Of a stretch of DNA of 64,000 nt, positions 15,983 to 25,873 are shown in pieces. A model generated the notes under the pieces. The model was not told the origin of the DNA, did no database searches, and was given only the letters and a program-made list of their open reading frames with translations. The DNA is from Anaerolentibacter hominis (GTDB taxonomy: Bacteria; Bacillota; Clostridia; Lachnospirales; Lachnospiraceae): contig NZ_JAWDIX010000005.1 of the NCBI RefSeq assembly GCF_032380675.1, forward strand, positions 1-64,000, written 5' to 3'. Numbering within the stretch: position 1 is the stretch's first letter; each line of letters begins with the position of its first letter. The position numbers and the translations under genes are program-made.

Positions 15983-16663
15983 TTACGGCAGGGGAAATGA
16001 GGAAGATAGTTCATTTAAACAGAATTCGTTCCGGTGTACGGTAAGAATTCCGTCCCGCTGCATTTTGCTCAGTTCATTTGAAAGGGCGCTGCGCTCCACA
16101 CTGAGATAATCCGCCAGCTGCTGGCGGTTAAAGGGAATGATAAATGTCCTGCTGCCATGATATGCCGCCTGGAAGGAGAGGTAGGAAAGCAGGCGGCCCC
16201 GTATGGTTTTGGATGAGGTGTGAAAAATCCGTCTGGATAGATTCAGGTTTTTCTGGGATGAAATCGTCAGCAGATTGCGAATCAGCCTGCTGTGATGGGG
16301 GCATGACCTGGAACAGGGAGTTAACAGGCGCTCCATATTTAAAAACACGATTTTGCTGGCTTCTGCGGCAACCACATTTACCAGCAGAGGCTCATCGGGT
16401 ATACAGGCATAGGTTTCCGCAAAGACCTCCCCGGGTACTGCATTGCCCAACACACTGGTATTACCCCAGATATCGTTATTTTCGACACGGACGCTGCCTG
16501 AAAGTACAAGTCCCATGGAGGTTACCGGTATGCCGGCAGCCAGAATCGTTTCACCCTTTGCATACTGCCGGTATTTTGCCTGCAGACAGTCCAGCATAGA
16601 ATGGATCTCCTGGGGAGAGGTACCCCGGAATAAAATAGTATCCGCTAAATATTTTTCGTCCAT
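15983..16663 (-). CDS. Crp/Fnr family transcriptional regulator
   Basis: A 226-residue regulator with an N-terminal cNMP-type barrel (about 15-120) and a C-terminal winged helix with FNRQQLADYLSVERSALSNE. A CSRSCPHH segment near residue 120 could bind a metal or cofactor, but the canonical Fnr Cys pattern is absent. ATG 16663 has GGAG eight bases upstream; a TTG four codons earlier is less likely. It is divergent from a ferredoxin-type gene with a perfect 18-bp palindrome between them. In other Clostridia this regulator/ferredoxin pair often flanks hydroxylamine reductase (hcp), which is absent here. Confidence 0.9.
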   Translation of the reverse strand: MDEKYLADTILFRGTSPQEIHSMLDCLQAKYRQYAKGETILAAGIPVTSMGLVLSGSVRVENNDIWGNTSVLGNAVPGEVFAETYACIPDEPLLVNVVAAEASKIVFLNMERLLTPCSRSCPHHSRLIRNLLTISSQKNLNLSRRIFHTSSKTIRGRLLSYLSFQAAYHGSRTFIIPFNRQQLADYLSVERSALSNELSKMQRDGILTVHRNEFCLNELSSSFPLP

Positions 16664-16685
16664 ATATTTCTCCAATTCTCTTGAA

Positions 16686-16703
16686 ATGTTGTTATAACAA
16701 CAT
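16686..16703. promoter_or_regulatory. Perfect palindromic operator between crp and the ferredoxin gene
   Basis: ATGTTGTTATAACAACAT is an 18-base perfect palindrome, 23 bases from the regulator start and 60 bases from the ferredoxin start. It is placed to control both divergent genes and is the obvious target of the neighbouring Crp/Fnr protein (inference). Confidence 0.75.
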
Positions 16704-16763
16704 ACAGATTACATTTATCATATTAAAATAAATTCAGATAGTCAAGTTAAGAAGGAGGTTACC

Positions 16764-17474
16764 ATGATTCGAAAGATAATCCAGATAAATGAAGAAAAAT
16801 GTAATGGCTGCGGTTTGTGTGCCAGGGCCTGTCACGAAGGCGCCATCGGCATGGCGGAGGGAAAGGCGAAATTGCTGCGTGATGATTACTGCGACGGATT
16901 AGGTGACTGCCTGCCGGCCTGTCCGATGGACGCGATTACTTTTGTTGAGAGGGAGGCGGCAGCCTATGATCACGATGCCGTAATGGAGAATAAACAGAAG
17001 AAGATACAGGAGGAAGAGATGAACCTGCCGTGCGGATGTCCGGGAAGTCAGTCCCGAACAATTGAGAGGGAGGAGGATTCTCCGGTCAACAAGACTGTTT
17101 ATCATTCGGAATCTCAATTGAAGCAGTGGCCGGTTCAGATTAAGCTGGCTCCGGTGAACGCACCCTATTTTAGTGGGGCAAATCTTTTGATTGCCGCTGA
17201 TTGTACCGCATACGCCTATGGTAATTTTCATCAGGACTTGATGCGGGGGAGAATTACACTGATCGGATGCCCGAAGCTGGATGAAGGCGATTATACAGAG
17301 AAGCTGACGGAGATTATCAGCAGGAATGAAATCAAGAGCCTGACCATAGTCCGCATGGAGGTGCCGTGCTGCGGGGGAATTGAACATGCAGCGGTCAATG
17401 CGTTGAAAAAGAGCGGTAAGTTTATTCCGTGGCAGGTTGTTACCATTTCTACAGACGGGTGTATATTAGAATAA
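16764..17474 (+). CDS. 4Fe-4S binding protein linked to a Crp/Fnr regulator
   Basis: A 236-residue protein with an N-terminal ferredoxin domain. The first motif is C13-x2-C16-x2-C19-x3-C23. The second reads C43-x5-C49-x3-C53-P: the expected middle Cys is Leu46, so one cluster may be [3Fe-4S] or use another ligand. A variable linker contains LPCGCPGSQS, and the C-terminal domain has GCPKLD and VPCCGG Cys motifs. Ribosome site AAGGAGG. Control by the divergent Crp/Fnr through the palindrome is likely. The redox partner and reaction are unknown. Confidence 0.87.
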   Translation: MIRKIIQINEEKCNGCGLCARACHEGAIGMAEGKAKLLRDDYCDGLGDCLPACPMDAITFVEREAAAYDHDAVMENKQKKIQEEEMNLPCGCPGSQSRTIEREEDSPVNKTVYHSESQLKQWPVQIKLAPVNAPYFSGANLLIAADCTAYAYGNFHQDLMRGRITLIGCPKLDEGDYTEKLTEIISRNEIKSLTIVRMEVPCCGGIEHAAVNALKKSGKFIPWQVVTISTDGCILE

Positions 17475-17485
17475 GGGAAATAGAC

Positions 17486-17523
17486 AAGGGAAGGAAATCC
17501 TGTATGGATTGCCTTCCCTTTTT
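17486..17523 (+). terminator. Terminator after the ferredoxin gene
   Basis: AAGGGAAGG / CCTTCCCTT with inner pairing (AATCC/GGATT), followed by a run of T. Confidence 0.92.
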
Positions 17524-17648
17524 ACAGTAAGCTGAGCAGTAAACACTAATATGACCTGCGCTTTAGTGTTTGCCGCAGCCTGCTCTGAATGGCTTTGTCA
17601 GACAGGCCTGCTATGTAGTGTTGTATTTATGATAAGCGAGCGGGACGC

Positions 17649-18131
17649 TTATTTTGATACGGTCAGATCGTCTTTCTCGACTTTGGCCTTATTCAGAGTT
17701 TCTGCTATGGTCTCCATCAGCAGGGTCTGGGTGTAGCGGCTGTCCTCGGAGAGCACTACCTTTTCCAGAGACACCCCGTTGCTCAGCTGGAGGGAGATTG
17801 ACTCCAGCGCAGGTTCGATCAGCGGATACATCGTAGTCACATCACTGTCGATGTTGACCAGGCTGACTGAGTTGATGTGATCTTCATCAACGACAACCTC
17901 CAGATTCATCACTGTATTATTTAGTTTAAATTCTGTCGTGTACACACCTGGTGTATATTGAATTTCTGATATTTCATCACCCACTGCCGGTGTCCCCATG
18001 GTAGGTTCCGATTTATCAGAGGGGAGGAACATAAATATGAGAAGCAGGATGAGGAGAATCCCCAGTGCGACGAACAGAGCTGTATATATGATTTCTTTGA
18101 CACGCAAAACTACTATTTTTGTATTCTTCAT
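17649..18131 (-). CDS. Membrane-anchored hypothetical protein
   Basis: A 160-residue protein with a short basic N-terminus, one transmembrane segment (about residues 13-34) and an extracytoplasmic domain beginning after FLPSDKSEP. The domain contains YTPGVYTTEFKLNN and ends in a helix MLMETIAETLNKAK-like region, reminiscent of FMN-binding domains (RnfG/NosR type), but the SGAT flavinylation motif is missing. Ribosome site GGAGGGG. It is divergent from addB with about 280 bases between. I recognise the type only as a conserved Lachnospiraceae protein; function unknown. Confidence 0.75.
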   Translation of the reverse strand: MKNTKIVVLRVKEIIYTALFVALGILLILLLIFMFLPSDKSEPTMGTPAVGDEISEIQYTPGVYTTEFKLNNTVMNLEVVVDEDHINSVSLVNIDSDVTTMYPLIEPALESISLQLSNGVSLEKVVLSEDSRYTQTLLMETIAETLNKAKVEKDDLTVSK

Positions 18132-18415
18132 AATCCCCTCCGCAGTATTTCTTTCTCTATATTTTATGCATCAAAACCAGCAGGCAGAACCAAAGATTTT
18201 GAGAGTCTGTGCATTGCCTGCAGGCAGAGCGCAAAAACGAGAAAAGGAGCAGCCATTTATTGCTTTTAATTCATTCTATCGCCTCCCAAGCTAATTTATG
18301 CTATACTGATTGCAAAAGTTGCTTCTGTTTTTTATTCGTTTTCCAAACTTACCCAAGTAATAAAAAGCCATCCTGGCGGGATCACACTTTGTTCAGGAAC
18401 AAAAGAGGAAAAAGT

Positions 18416-21400
18416 ATGTCGCTACAGTTTATTTTGGGCAGCAGCGGGGCGGGAAAGTCCTATTGTCTGCATAAAGAGATTATAGATAAATCCATGGAGA
18501 ATCCGGATACTACTTATCTGATTGTTGTACCGGAACAGTTTACCCTTCAGACACAGAAGGATCTGGTCAGCCTGCATCCGAACCATGGCATCATGAATAT
18601 CGATATTTTAAGCTTTGTGAGGCTGGCTTACCGGGTATTTGATGAGGCCGGGCTGTGCGGACGCCCGGTTCTTGATGATACAGGAAAAAGTATGATTCTG
18701 CGCCGTGTGGTGTCGGAGAAGGCGGGAGAACTTAAGATATTTAAGAACATAAACAAGGCCGGATTTATTGATGAACTGCAGTCGATGATTTCGGAATTTT
18801 ATCAATACAGTATCAGTGACGGGGAACTTGAACAGGTCAGAGATCAGTTGGTGAATAAGCCGATGCTTAAGGGAAAACTGGATGATATTCTGGTTATCTA
18901 CCGTGCGTTTCAGGATATGATGCGGGAGCGCTTTATTACCGCGGAGGAGATTCTGGACATTTTGAGTGATCTGCTGGATACCTCCGGTATGTTTAGGGAC
19001 TGTGTCATTTGTCTTGACGGCTTTACTGGTTTTACTCCGTCCCAGTATAAGGTTATTGGAAAGCTGCTGCGACTCTGCAAAAAGGTTCTGGTGACGGTAA
19101 CGATTGATCCCAGGGAGGATTTAAGCCGAAGTGAAGAGGAATTCCAGCTCTTTTATCTGAGCCGGAAAACGATACACAAACTGGAGAATCTGGCTGAGGA
19201 AGTGGGGGTAGCTGTGGAACCTCCGGTCTATCCGGTGAGGAGCGGTACGCCGTTTCGTTTTCGGGGGAGCAGAGCGCTGGCAGCCCTTGAGAAGAACTTG
19301 TTCCGCTTTCCGTGGCAGCGGTTTGAGGAAGAGCAGAGAGATGTTGTTATCCATATCTCCCGGACTCCTGAGGAGGAAGTGTGCTTTGCCGCACAGGAGA
19401 TTACCCGTCTGGTTCGGGGAGGATACTGCAGGTACCGGGACATAGCGGTTGTAACCGGAGATCTGGAGCAGTACGGACGATTTGTAAAGAAAATATTTCC
19501 CAGGGAACAGGTTCCATTCTTTCTGGATCAGAAGGAGGGTATTCTCTCAAGCCCCCAGGTAGAGATGATTTTAGGCCTGATTGAAATACTGAAAAAAGAC
19601 TTCGCCTACGAAGGTGTATTCCGATATTTAAAAACCGGGCTGGCAGGATTCAGTAGAGATGAGACAGACCGGCTGGAGAATTATGTTCTGAAATATGGGG
19701 TGAGAGGGTACCGAAGATGGAACAGATCCTGGCTTGTGACCAAAGAGGGGACACAGATTGAGGAAATCCGCAGCCGGTTTATGGAGCAGATACGCCCGTT
19801 AAGAGAAAAAATGCGCAAGAAAGGCGCTACGGTATCGGAGATGGCGGATGCGCTGCGGGAGTTTCTGGAGTTATCAGATACGATGGAGACGCTGAATCAG
19901 CACCGGGCTGATTTTGAGGAGACGGAAGAACCTCTTTCTTCCAGGGAATACGAGGCGGTCTATGAGGGGATCACGACTTTGCTTGATCAGGTGAGCGTCC
20001 TGCTTGGGGAGGACGTGATCTCTCTGGAAGACTTCGGCGGGATTTTGGAAACTGGATTTGGAGAGATTAAAATAGGGCTGATCCCATCGGTACTGGATCA
20101 GGTTGTTGTGGGAGATATCGAGAGAACAAGGCTGAAAAGTATAAAGGTCCTGATTTTTGCAGGGGTAAACGACGGTATAATACCGAAAGCATCGGGGCGA
20201 GGCGGTATTATCTCGGACATGGACAGGGAAATACTGGCAGAATACCAGCTGGAAATGGCGCCGACCAGAAGACAGGCCGCTTATACGGAACAGTTCTATT
20301 TATACCTGAATATGACCAAGCCTTCGGAAAAGCTGTATCTTACGTTCAGCCAGGTGGGAAGCGACGGAAAGTCTCTGCGCCCATCTTATTTAATTCACAA
20401 GCTGGAACAGGTTTTTACGAGGCTTACGGCCGGAGAAAGCATGGAAAAATCCGGGACGGAGGCGGCACTTGCCAGAGAGAGAGGCTTTTCTTATCTGGTA
20501 AATGGATTGAAAGAATATTCGGGAGCTGTCCCGGAGGACGATTTATGGCGGGAACTTTACGCCTGGTATATCAGAAGCGGCCGGCAGGAAGACCTGCGGC
20601 GGATGATACAGGGAGTTTTCTATAGAAATGAGGTAAAACCCCTCTCCCCAGAAGCGGTTGACCTGCTGTACGGCAACTGCCTGGAGGGCAGCGTGACAAG
20701 GCTTGAGAAATACGCGGGCTGCCCGTTTGCCCACTTTATGGCGTACGGGCTGAAATTGAATGAAAGACCGGAATATGTAGTGGAGGCGGTGGATTTTGGA
20801 AATATCCTCCATGAGTCCATTGAGCAGTTCGGCAGAAGGATAGAGGCCGAAGGCCTGAGATGGAGCGGACTTACTGATGAAGAGAGAGACAGGCTGGCGG
20901 TTGAAAGCGTCAGGGAGGTAACCGGCAGATATGAAAATCAGATTTTCTTTCAGAATCACCGGACCGCCTATCTGGCGGGGCGTATGGAACAGACAATGAA
21001 ACGAACTGCCTGGGCCCTGTGTGAGCATGTTAAAAGGGGCGAATTTGCCCCGGCGGAATATGAACTGGTTTTCCGGGGAGAGGATGGGGCGCAGTATGAG
21101 CTGGAAGAAGGAAAACAGATGCGGCTGCAGGGGAAGATTGACAGGGTTGATGTGAAGGAGAGCGCGGACTCCATCCATGTGAAGATTATAGATTATAAGA
21201 CCGGCAGGACTGCCTTTGATTTGTCCTCTCTTTTTCATGGGCTGCAGCTGCAGCTCGTGGTCTATATGAAACAGGCGATGGCCTATGAGAAGAAAAAACA
21301 TCCGGATAAGGAAGTTGTACCGGCTGGTATCTTTTATTACCATGTGGATGACCCGATTGTGGAGACAAATGGAGAAGCGCCGGGGGAGGACGCGCTGCTT

Positions 21401-21853
21401 AAGGAAGTCAGGATGAGCGGGCTGGCAAACGGCAGCGAGGAGGTGATCCTCGAGATGGACCGCACGCTGGCAGCGGAGGATGGAACCGGTGTAAAGGCAT
21501 CGGCAAAGTCACTGCTGTTTCCGGTGGAAACTGACCGAAGCGGTAAGATCGGGAAGCGGTCTCATGTGGCAGATTCGGAGACTTTTCAAGATATCGTGCG
21601 ATTTGCTGACCGTAAGGTAAAGGAACTGGGAGAATCCATCATGGAGGGAAAAGCAGATATCTCTCCATACCAGTATAATGGAAGAACAGCCTGTGATTAC
21701 TGTCCTTACCGGAGTGTCTGCGGCTTTGACAGAAAGAGCGGAAAGAATCGGTACCGGACGCTTAAGAAGGCAGATATGGAAGAAATGAAGAAAAAAATGG
21801 AGGAGGCAAAGGGATGGGAGAAATCCAATGGACCAGAGAACAGCGTCAGGTAA
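18416..21853 (+). CDS. addB: ATP-dependent helicase/deoxyribonuclease subunit B (AddB)
   Basis: A 1145-residue AddB, partner of AddA in the enzyme that resects double-strand breaks for RecA-dependent repair. It has Walker A GSSGAGKS (residues 8-15), an inactivated helicase core, and a C-terminal RecB-type nuclease with IIDYKTG (about 923). The four Cys ligands of its [4Fe-4S] cluster are visible: one in YAGCPFAHF (about 768) and three in CDYCPYRSVC (about 1093-1103). ATG 18416 behind AGAGG gives the standard length; the longer frame upstream runs through intergenic DNA. It overlaps addA by 40 bases. Confidence 0.97.
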   Translation: MSLQFILGSSGAGKSYCLHKEIIDKSMENPDTTYLIVVPEQFTLQTQKDLVSLHPNHGIMNIDILSFVRLAYRVFDEAGLCGRPVLDDTGKSMILRRVVSEKAGELKIFKNINKAGFIDELQSMISEFYQYSISDGELEQVRDQLVNKPMLKGKLDDILVIYRAFQDMMRERFITAEEILDILSDLLDTSGMFRDCVICLDGFTGFTPSQYKVIGKLLRLCKKVLVTVTIDPREDLSRSEEEFQLFYLSRKTIHKLENLAEEVGVAVEPPVYPVRSGTPFRFRGSRALAALEKNLFRFPWQRFEEEQRDVVIHISRTPEEEVCFAAQEITRLVRGGYCRYRDIAVVTGDLEQYGRFVKKIFPREQVPFFLDQKEGILSSPQVEMILGLIEILKKDFAYEGVFRYLKTGLAGFSRDETDRLENYVLKYGVRGYRRWNRSWLVTKEGTQIEEIRSRFMEQIRPLREKMRKKGATVSEMADALREFLELSDTMETLNQHRADFEETEEPLSSREYEAVYEGITTLLDQVSVLLGEDVISLEDFGGILETGFGEIKIGLIPSVLDQVVVGDIERTRLKSIKVLIFAGVNDGIIPKASGRGGIISDMDREILAEYQLEMAPTRRQAAYTEQFYLYLNMTKPSEKLYLTFSQVGSDGKSLRPSYLIHKLEQVFTRLTAGESMEKSGTEAALARERGFSYLVNGLKEYSGAVPEDDLWRELYAWYIRSGRQEDLRRMIQGVFYRNEVKPLSPEAVDLLYGNCLEGSVTRLEKYAGCPFAHFMAYGLKLNERPEYVVEAVDFGNILHESIEQFGRRIEAEGLRWSGLTDEERDRLAVESVREVTGRYENQIFFQNHRTAYLAGRMEQTMKRTAWALCEHVKRGEFAPAEYELVFRGEDGAQYELEEGKQMRLQGKIDRVDVKESADSIHVKIIDYKTGRTAFDLSSLFHGLQLQLVVYMKQAMAYEKKKHPDKEVVPAGIFYYHVDDPIVETNGEAPGEDALLKEVRMSGLANGSEEVILEMDRTLAAEDGTGVKASAKSLLFPVETDRSGKIGKRSHVADSETFQDIVRFADRKVKELGESIMEGKADISPYQYNGRTACDYCPYRSVCGFDRKSGKNRYRTLKKADMEEMKKKMEEAKGWEKSNGPENSVR

Positions 21854-24800
21854 TTGATCTGAGAAACCGGAATATACTGGTTTCTGCAGCTGCCGGTTCC
21901 GGCAAAACCGCCGTGCTGGTGGAGCGGATTATTGCCATGATTATGGATGAAGCGCACCCTGTTGATATTGACCGCCTCCTGGTAGTAACGTTTACGAATG
22001 CCGCGGCAGCACAGATGAAGGAGAGAATCGGAGCGGCTCTGGAAAAAAAGATCGCCGAAGATCCGGAAAATGTACATTTGCAGAAGCAGCTGACTCTCTT
22101 AAACAGTGCAATGATCACCACGATACACAGCTTCTGCCTGGATGTGATACGGAATCATTTCAACGAGATTGATCTGGAACCAGGATTTCGGGTGGCACAG
22201 GAGAGTGAGCTGACCCTGCTCAAATCGGATGTGCTGGGAGAACTGCTGGAAGAGTGGTATGAGGAAGAAAGGGAAGATTTTAAAAAACTGACGGACTGTT
22301 ATTCCACCGCCCGGAGCGATATGGGAATCGAAAATATGATTTTGAATCTGCATCACTTTTCCCTCAGTTATCCCTGGCCGCAGGAGTGGCTTGAGGAAAA
22401 CCGGAATATATTCGGGATGTCAAAAAAAGAGCAGGTTCTTAAGTCTCCCTGGATGAAGGCACTGATGCAGTATCTGAATGTTCAGATCATGGATCTGCTG
22501 CAGATGAACGAAGAGGCCCTTGCAGTCTGCCGGGAGGATGGAGGACCGTATATGTATGAGCCAGCCCTGCTGGCGGATGGACTCTTTCTGGACAGGCTGA
22601 ATTGCTGTACATCCTATCCGGAGTATGCAGAGTGCTTTCAGGGACATTCCGGGTGGGACCGGCTTTCTTCCAAGAGGGATGGAACCGTTCTGGCAGATAA
22701 AAAGGAAACAGTAAAGCTGATAAGGGATGACATAAAGAAAACATTGTCGGGGATGCTGAAGGATTTCTTTTTCAGGGACTTTGACGGGATGTGTGAGGAT
22801 CTGGCCAAATTGTCGGAACCCATGGCAGCGCTGATTGATATTACAGAAGAACTGCACCTGAGATACCGTCAGGCCAAGGCGGAGCGGAATCTGGTAGACT
22901 TTAACGATCTGGAGCATTTTGCTCTGGATGTTTTAATAAAACATGACGGAGAGAATCAGATTACACCGGCTGCACAAGAGTACCGGGAACGATTTGAAGA
23001 AATTCTGATTGATGAGTACCAGGACAGCAACTTTGTCCAGGATATCATTCTGCACGCTATCTCCAGAGAAATGGCGGGAACCCCGAATGAATTCATGGTG
23101 GGTGATGTGAAGCAGAGCATTTATAAATTCCGTCTTGCCCGTCCGGAATTATTTATGGATAAATACAGTTCCTATTCTGCAGATGACAGTCTGTACCAGA
23201 GAATTGACCTGCACCATAATTTTCGAAGCAGAAAGGATGCGGTTCTGGAACCGGTAAATTTTATGTTCCGGCAGATTATGACGAAAGAGCTGGGAGGAAT
23301 CATCTATGATGATGCCAATGCCCTTTATCAGGGCGGAAGCTTTCCAGAAACCGATCTGATTCATTCGGAAAATATGGAGCTTATCCTGGTAAACGCCGGG
23401 GAAGAGGAGTCAGAAGAAGCGGAAGAGAGTTCTGCAAGAGAGCGGGAGGCCAGGGCGATTGCCGCCCGTATCCGGGAACTTACCGACCCTGAAACCGGCA
23501 TGCGGATTCTGGATGGCGATACAGGAGAATATCGTCCGGCAGTGCCGGGTGACATTGTGATTTTGCTCCGGACCATGTCAGGCTGGAGCGATATCTTCAG
23601 CGAGACGCTGACGGCAGAGGGAATCGGGGCCTTTGCAGATACACAGACCGGGTATTTTTCCGCATCGGAAGTACAGACGGCTCTGGCCCTGCTGAAAGTA
23701 ATTGATAACCCCAGACAGGATATTCCGCTGGCGGCGGTGCTGCGCTCCTTTATCGGCGGATTTTCTGCGGAAGAACTGGCAAGGATACGAAGCCTCGGAG
23801 GGATGCAGAAAGATTTCTATGAAGCGCTTTTAAGTTATGGAAAGAGCGGCAAGGATTTACTGGCGGAAAAAGCCCTTGGATTTCTGGAAACTCTGGAAAA
23901 CCTTCGCTGTCAGGCAGCCTATTTAAGTGTGTATGACCTGCTGGTGCTGGCGCTGGAGAAAACAGGATATCAGAGATATGTGCTGGCCCTTCCGGGGGGA
24001 GAAAAGAGGAAAGAAAATCTTAACATGCTCCTGAGCCAGGCGGTGGATTTTGAAAATACCGGGTACAGAGGCCTGTTTTCTTTTAACCGGTATATGGAAA
24101 AGATACAAAAATACGAGATTGATTACGGGGAAGCCAATTTAACAGGGGAGAATCCGGACACGGTAAGGATCATGAGTATCCATAAGAGCAAGGGCCTGGA
24201 ATTTCCGATTGTTTTTCTGGCGGGTATCTCGAAGAAATTTAATCAGAGTGATGCGGCCGGAAGCCTGGTGATTCATCCGGACCTGGGCCTGGGCCCGGAT
24301 TATGTTGATCCGGAAAAACGTTTAAAGGTTCCCACGCTTGCGAAGAGAATCATGCAGAAGAAAATCGTTCTGGATAATCTGGGTGAGGAACTGAGGGTTC
24401 TGTATGTAGCCATGACCAGGGCCAAGGAAAAATTGATATTAACCGGAGCCGCAGAAGTGCCGGCACTGGAGGCAAAGTTAAAGAAATGGGCTTTCCTGAG
24501 GGGGAGAAATCAGGTACAGATTTCATTTCATAGTCTGACCGGCTGCAGCTCCTATCTGGACTACATTCTGGCCGCACTTATGAGGCATAAAAGCATGGAC
24601 ACCCTGTTCGAACTATGCGGTATGCCGGCAGATGGAGGTTATCTTCCGGAGGCAGAGCAATGTCCGGTTGTGGTCCGGTTTATGGAGTGCGGGGAACTGG
24701 CAGGCCAGGAAGCAGGAGAGTGGGTCCGGCAGCAGATGAAGAAAGAAGAACTGCTAAACTTCGATTCTGACCGTGTGTACGACAGCAGGCTGCGCAAAGA

Positions 24801-25494
24801 GATAGAGACCTATTTCTCCTGGCAGTACCGGTTTGAGAGAGAAGCGAAACTCCCGGTCAAATTAAGCGTGTCGGAACTGAAAAAGGCGGGGATGTTTACG
24901 GATGAGGAAGAAAGTCTTATCCTGTTTCCTCCAAAGAAAGAGAATCAGATGGACCGGAATCCGCAAGAACCCGGAGGCGCTGCCCTTGGCACGGTTTATC
25001 ATAAGATTATGGAGTGCCTGGATTTTGAACGTACAGATACAGCGGATCAGATCAGAGGGCAGATTGAGGAACTGGTGAAGGCAGGAAAACTGAATCCGGA
25101 AGATCTGGCCGATGTGAAAATAGACCGTCTGGAACATTTCTTTGGCACCTCTCTGGGAAAAAGAATGCGGTTTGCGGCATCCCCGGAGATTGGCGGTCTT
25201 TACCGGGAGCAGCCTTTTGTTATCGGCATACCGGCGGAAGCGGTATATCCGGAAGTGGAAAGCACGGAAGAGATTCTGATTCAGGGAATTATAGATGCGT
25301 TTTTCAGAGAAGAGGATGAACTTGTACTGGTGGATTATAAAACCGACCGGGTTTATGAAAGGGAAAGCCTGGTGAAACGGTATCATATCCAGCTGGATTA
25401 TTATGCACAGGCGATCAGCCGTCTGACCGGAAAAAAAGTGAAAGAAAAATGGATTTATTCTTTCACTTTAGGAGAAGAGATATTACTTGACTGA
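21814..25494 (+). CDS. addA: ATP-dependent helicase/nuclease subunit A (AddA)
   Basis: A 1226-residue AddA: UvrD-type superfamily 1A helicase plus a C-terminal RecB-family nuclease. Walker A is AAAGSGKT (residues 25-32), motif II contains LIDEYQDSN, motif VI contains LYVAMTRAKEKL, and the nuclease motif is LVDYKTDRV (about 1171). The start lies inside addB behind GGAGG, so translation is coupled. The C-terminal 12 bases overlap the convergent SASP gene. Together with AddB it processes DNA ends, with control by a Chi-like sequence not identified here. Confidence 0.97.
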   Translation: MGEIQWTREQRQVIDLRNRNILVSAAAGSGKTAVLVERIIAMIMDEAHPVDIDRLLVVTFTNAAAAQMKERIGAALEKKIAEDPENVHLQKQLTLLNSAMITTIHSFCLDVIRNHFNEIDLEPGFRVAQESELTLLKSDVLGELLEEWYEEEREDFKKLTDCYSTARSDMGIENMILNLHHFSLSYPWPQEWLEENRNIFGMSKKEQVLKSPWMKALMQYLNVQIMDLLQMNEEALAVCREDGGPYMYEPALLADGLFLDRLNCCTSYPEYAECFQGHSGWDRLSSKRDGTVLADKKETVKLIRDDIKKTLSGMLKDFFFRDFDGMCEDLAKLSEPMAALIDITEELHLRYRQAKAERNLVDFNDLEHFALDVLIKHDGENQITPAAQEYRERFEEILIDEYQDSNFVQDIILHAISREMAGTPNEFMVGDVKQSIYKFRLARPELFMDKYSSYSADDSLYQRIDLHHNFRSRKDAVLEPVNFMFRQIMTKELGGIIYDDANALYQGGSFPETDLIHSENMELILVNAGEEESEEAEESSAREREARAIAARIRELTDPETGMRILDGDTGEYRPAVPGDIVILLRTMSGWSDIFSETLTAEGIGAFADTQTGYFSASEVQTALALLKVIDNPRQDIPLAAVLRSFIGGFSAEELARIRSLGGMQKDFYEALLSYGKSGKDLLAEKALGFLETLENLRCQAAYLSVYDLLVLALEKTGYQRYVLALPGGEKRKENLNMLLSQAVDFENTGYRGLFSFNRYMEKIQKYEIDYGEANLTGENPDTVRIMSIHKSKGLEFPIVFLAGISKKFNQSDAAGSLVIHPDLGLGPDYVDPEKRLKVPTLAKRIMQKKIVLDNLGEELRVLYVAMTRAKEKLILTGAAEVPALEAKLKKWAFLRGRNQVQISFHSLTGCSSYLDYILAALMRHKSMDTLFELCGMPADGGYLPEAEQCPVVVRFMECGELAGQEAGEWVRQQMKKEELLNFDSDRVYDSRLRKEIETYFSWQYRFEREAKLPVKLSVSELKKAGMFTDEEESLILFPPKKENQMDRNPQEPGGAALGTVYHKIMECLDFERTDTADQIRGQIEELVKAGKLNPEDLADVKIDRLEHFFGTSLGKRMRFAASPEIGGLYREQPFVIGIPAEAVYPEVESTEEILIQGIIDAFFREEDELVLVDYKTDRVYERESLVKRYHIQLDYYAQAISRLTGKKVKEKWIYSFTLGEEILLD

Positions 25495-25734
25495 GAGGTG
25501 GGAAATAGCTTCCTCTTTGCTTTTTTTCAGTGCCTCGGCTGCTTCTTTTGCCAGGGCTTTTTTGCGGGCGGCCAGTATTCCGCCTACGCGTCCGCTCTCT
25601 TTCGCAGACAGGCTTTTCCAGCCTGTAGCCAGTACTTTGTCCAGCAGGCCCAGTTCTGTGGCAATCTCATATTTTAACTGTTCCTCTGGTTTGATTTCCG
25701 AAAGTTTAATAGGTTTATCTTTCTTTTTTGACAT
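25483..25734 (-). CDS. Small acid-soluble spore protein, alpha/beta-type
   Basis: An 83-residue Lys-rich protein with the two conserved SASP blocks: LKYEIATELGLL (containing the EIA germination-protease cleavage context) and a SLSAKESGRVGG block, followed by a Lys/Ala-rich helical tail. SASPs coat and protect spore DNA. This is the lineage variant with a long N-terminal Lys stretch rather than the compact Bacillus form. It converges on addA and shares 12 bases with it. It is evidence that the organism sporulates, or descends from one that did; sigma-G control is expected but no promoter was assigned. Confidence 0.8.
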   Translation of the reverse strand: MSKKKDKPIKLSEIKPEEQLKYEIATELGLLDKVLATGWKSLSAKESGRVGGILAARKKALAKEAAEALKKSKEEAISHLSVK

Positions 25735-25873
25735 GGGAACAACGACCTTTCCTCATAATTTATGTAAAGTATTTCCAACGGAATTGCAAACTATACATGC
25801 CCGTGGTAAAATGCAGATAACGGCCTGATGTCATTTGACCAGGTTTACGGCTGACAGGAGGGACAGTTTAACT

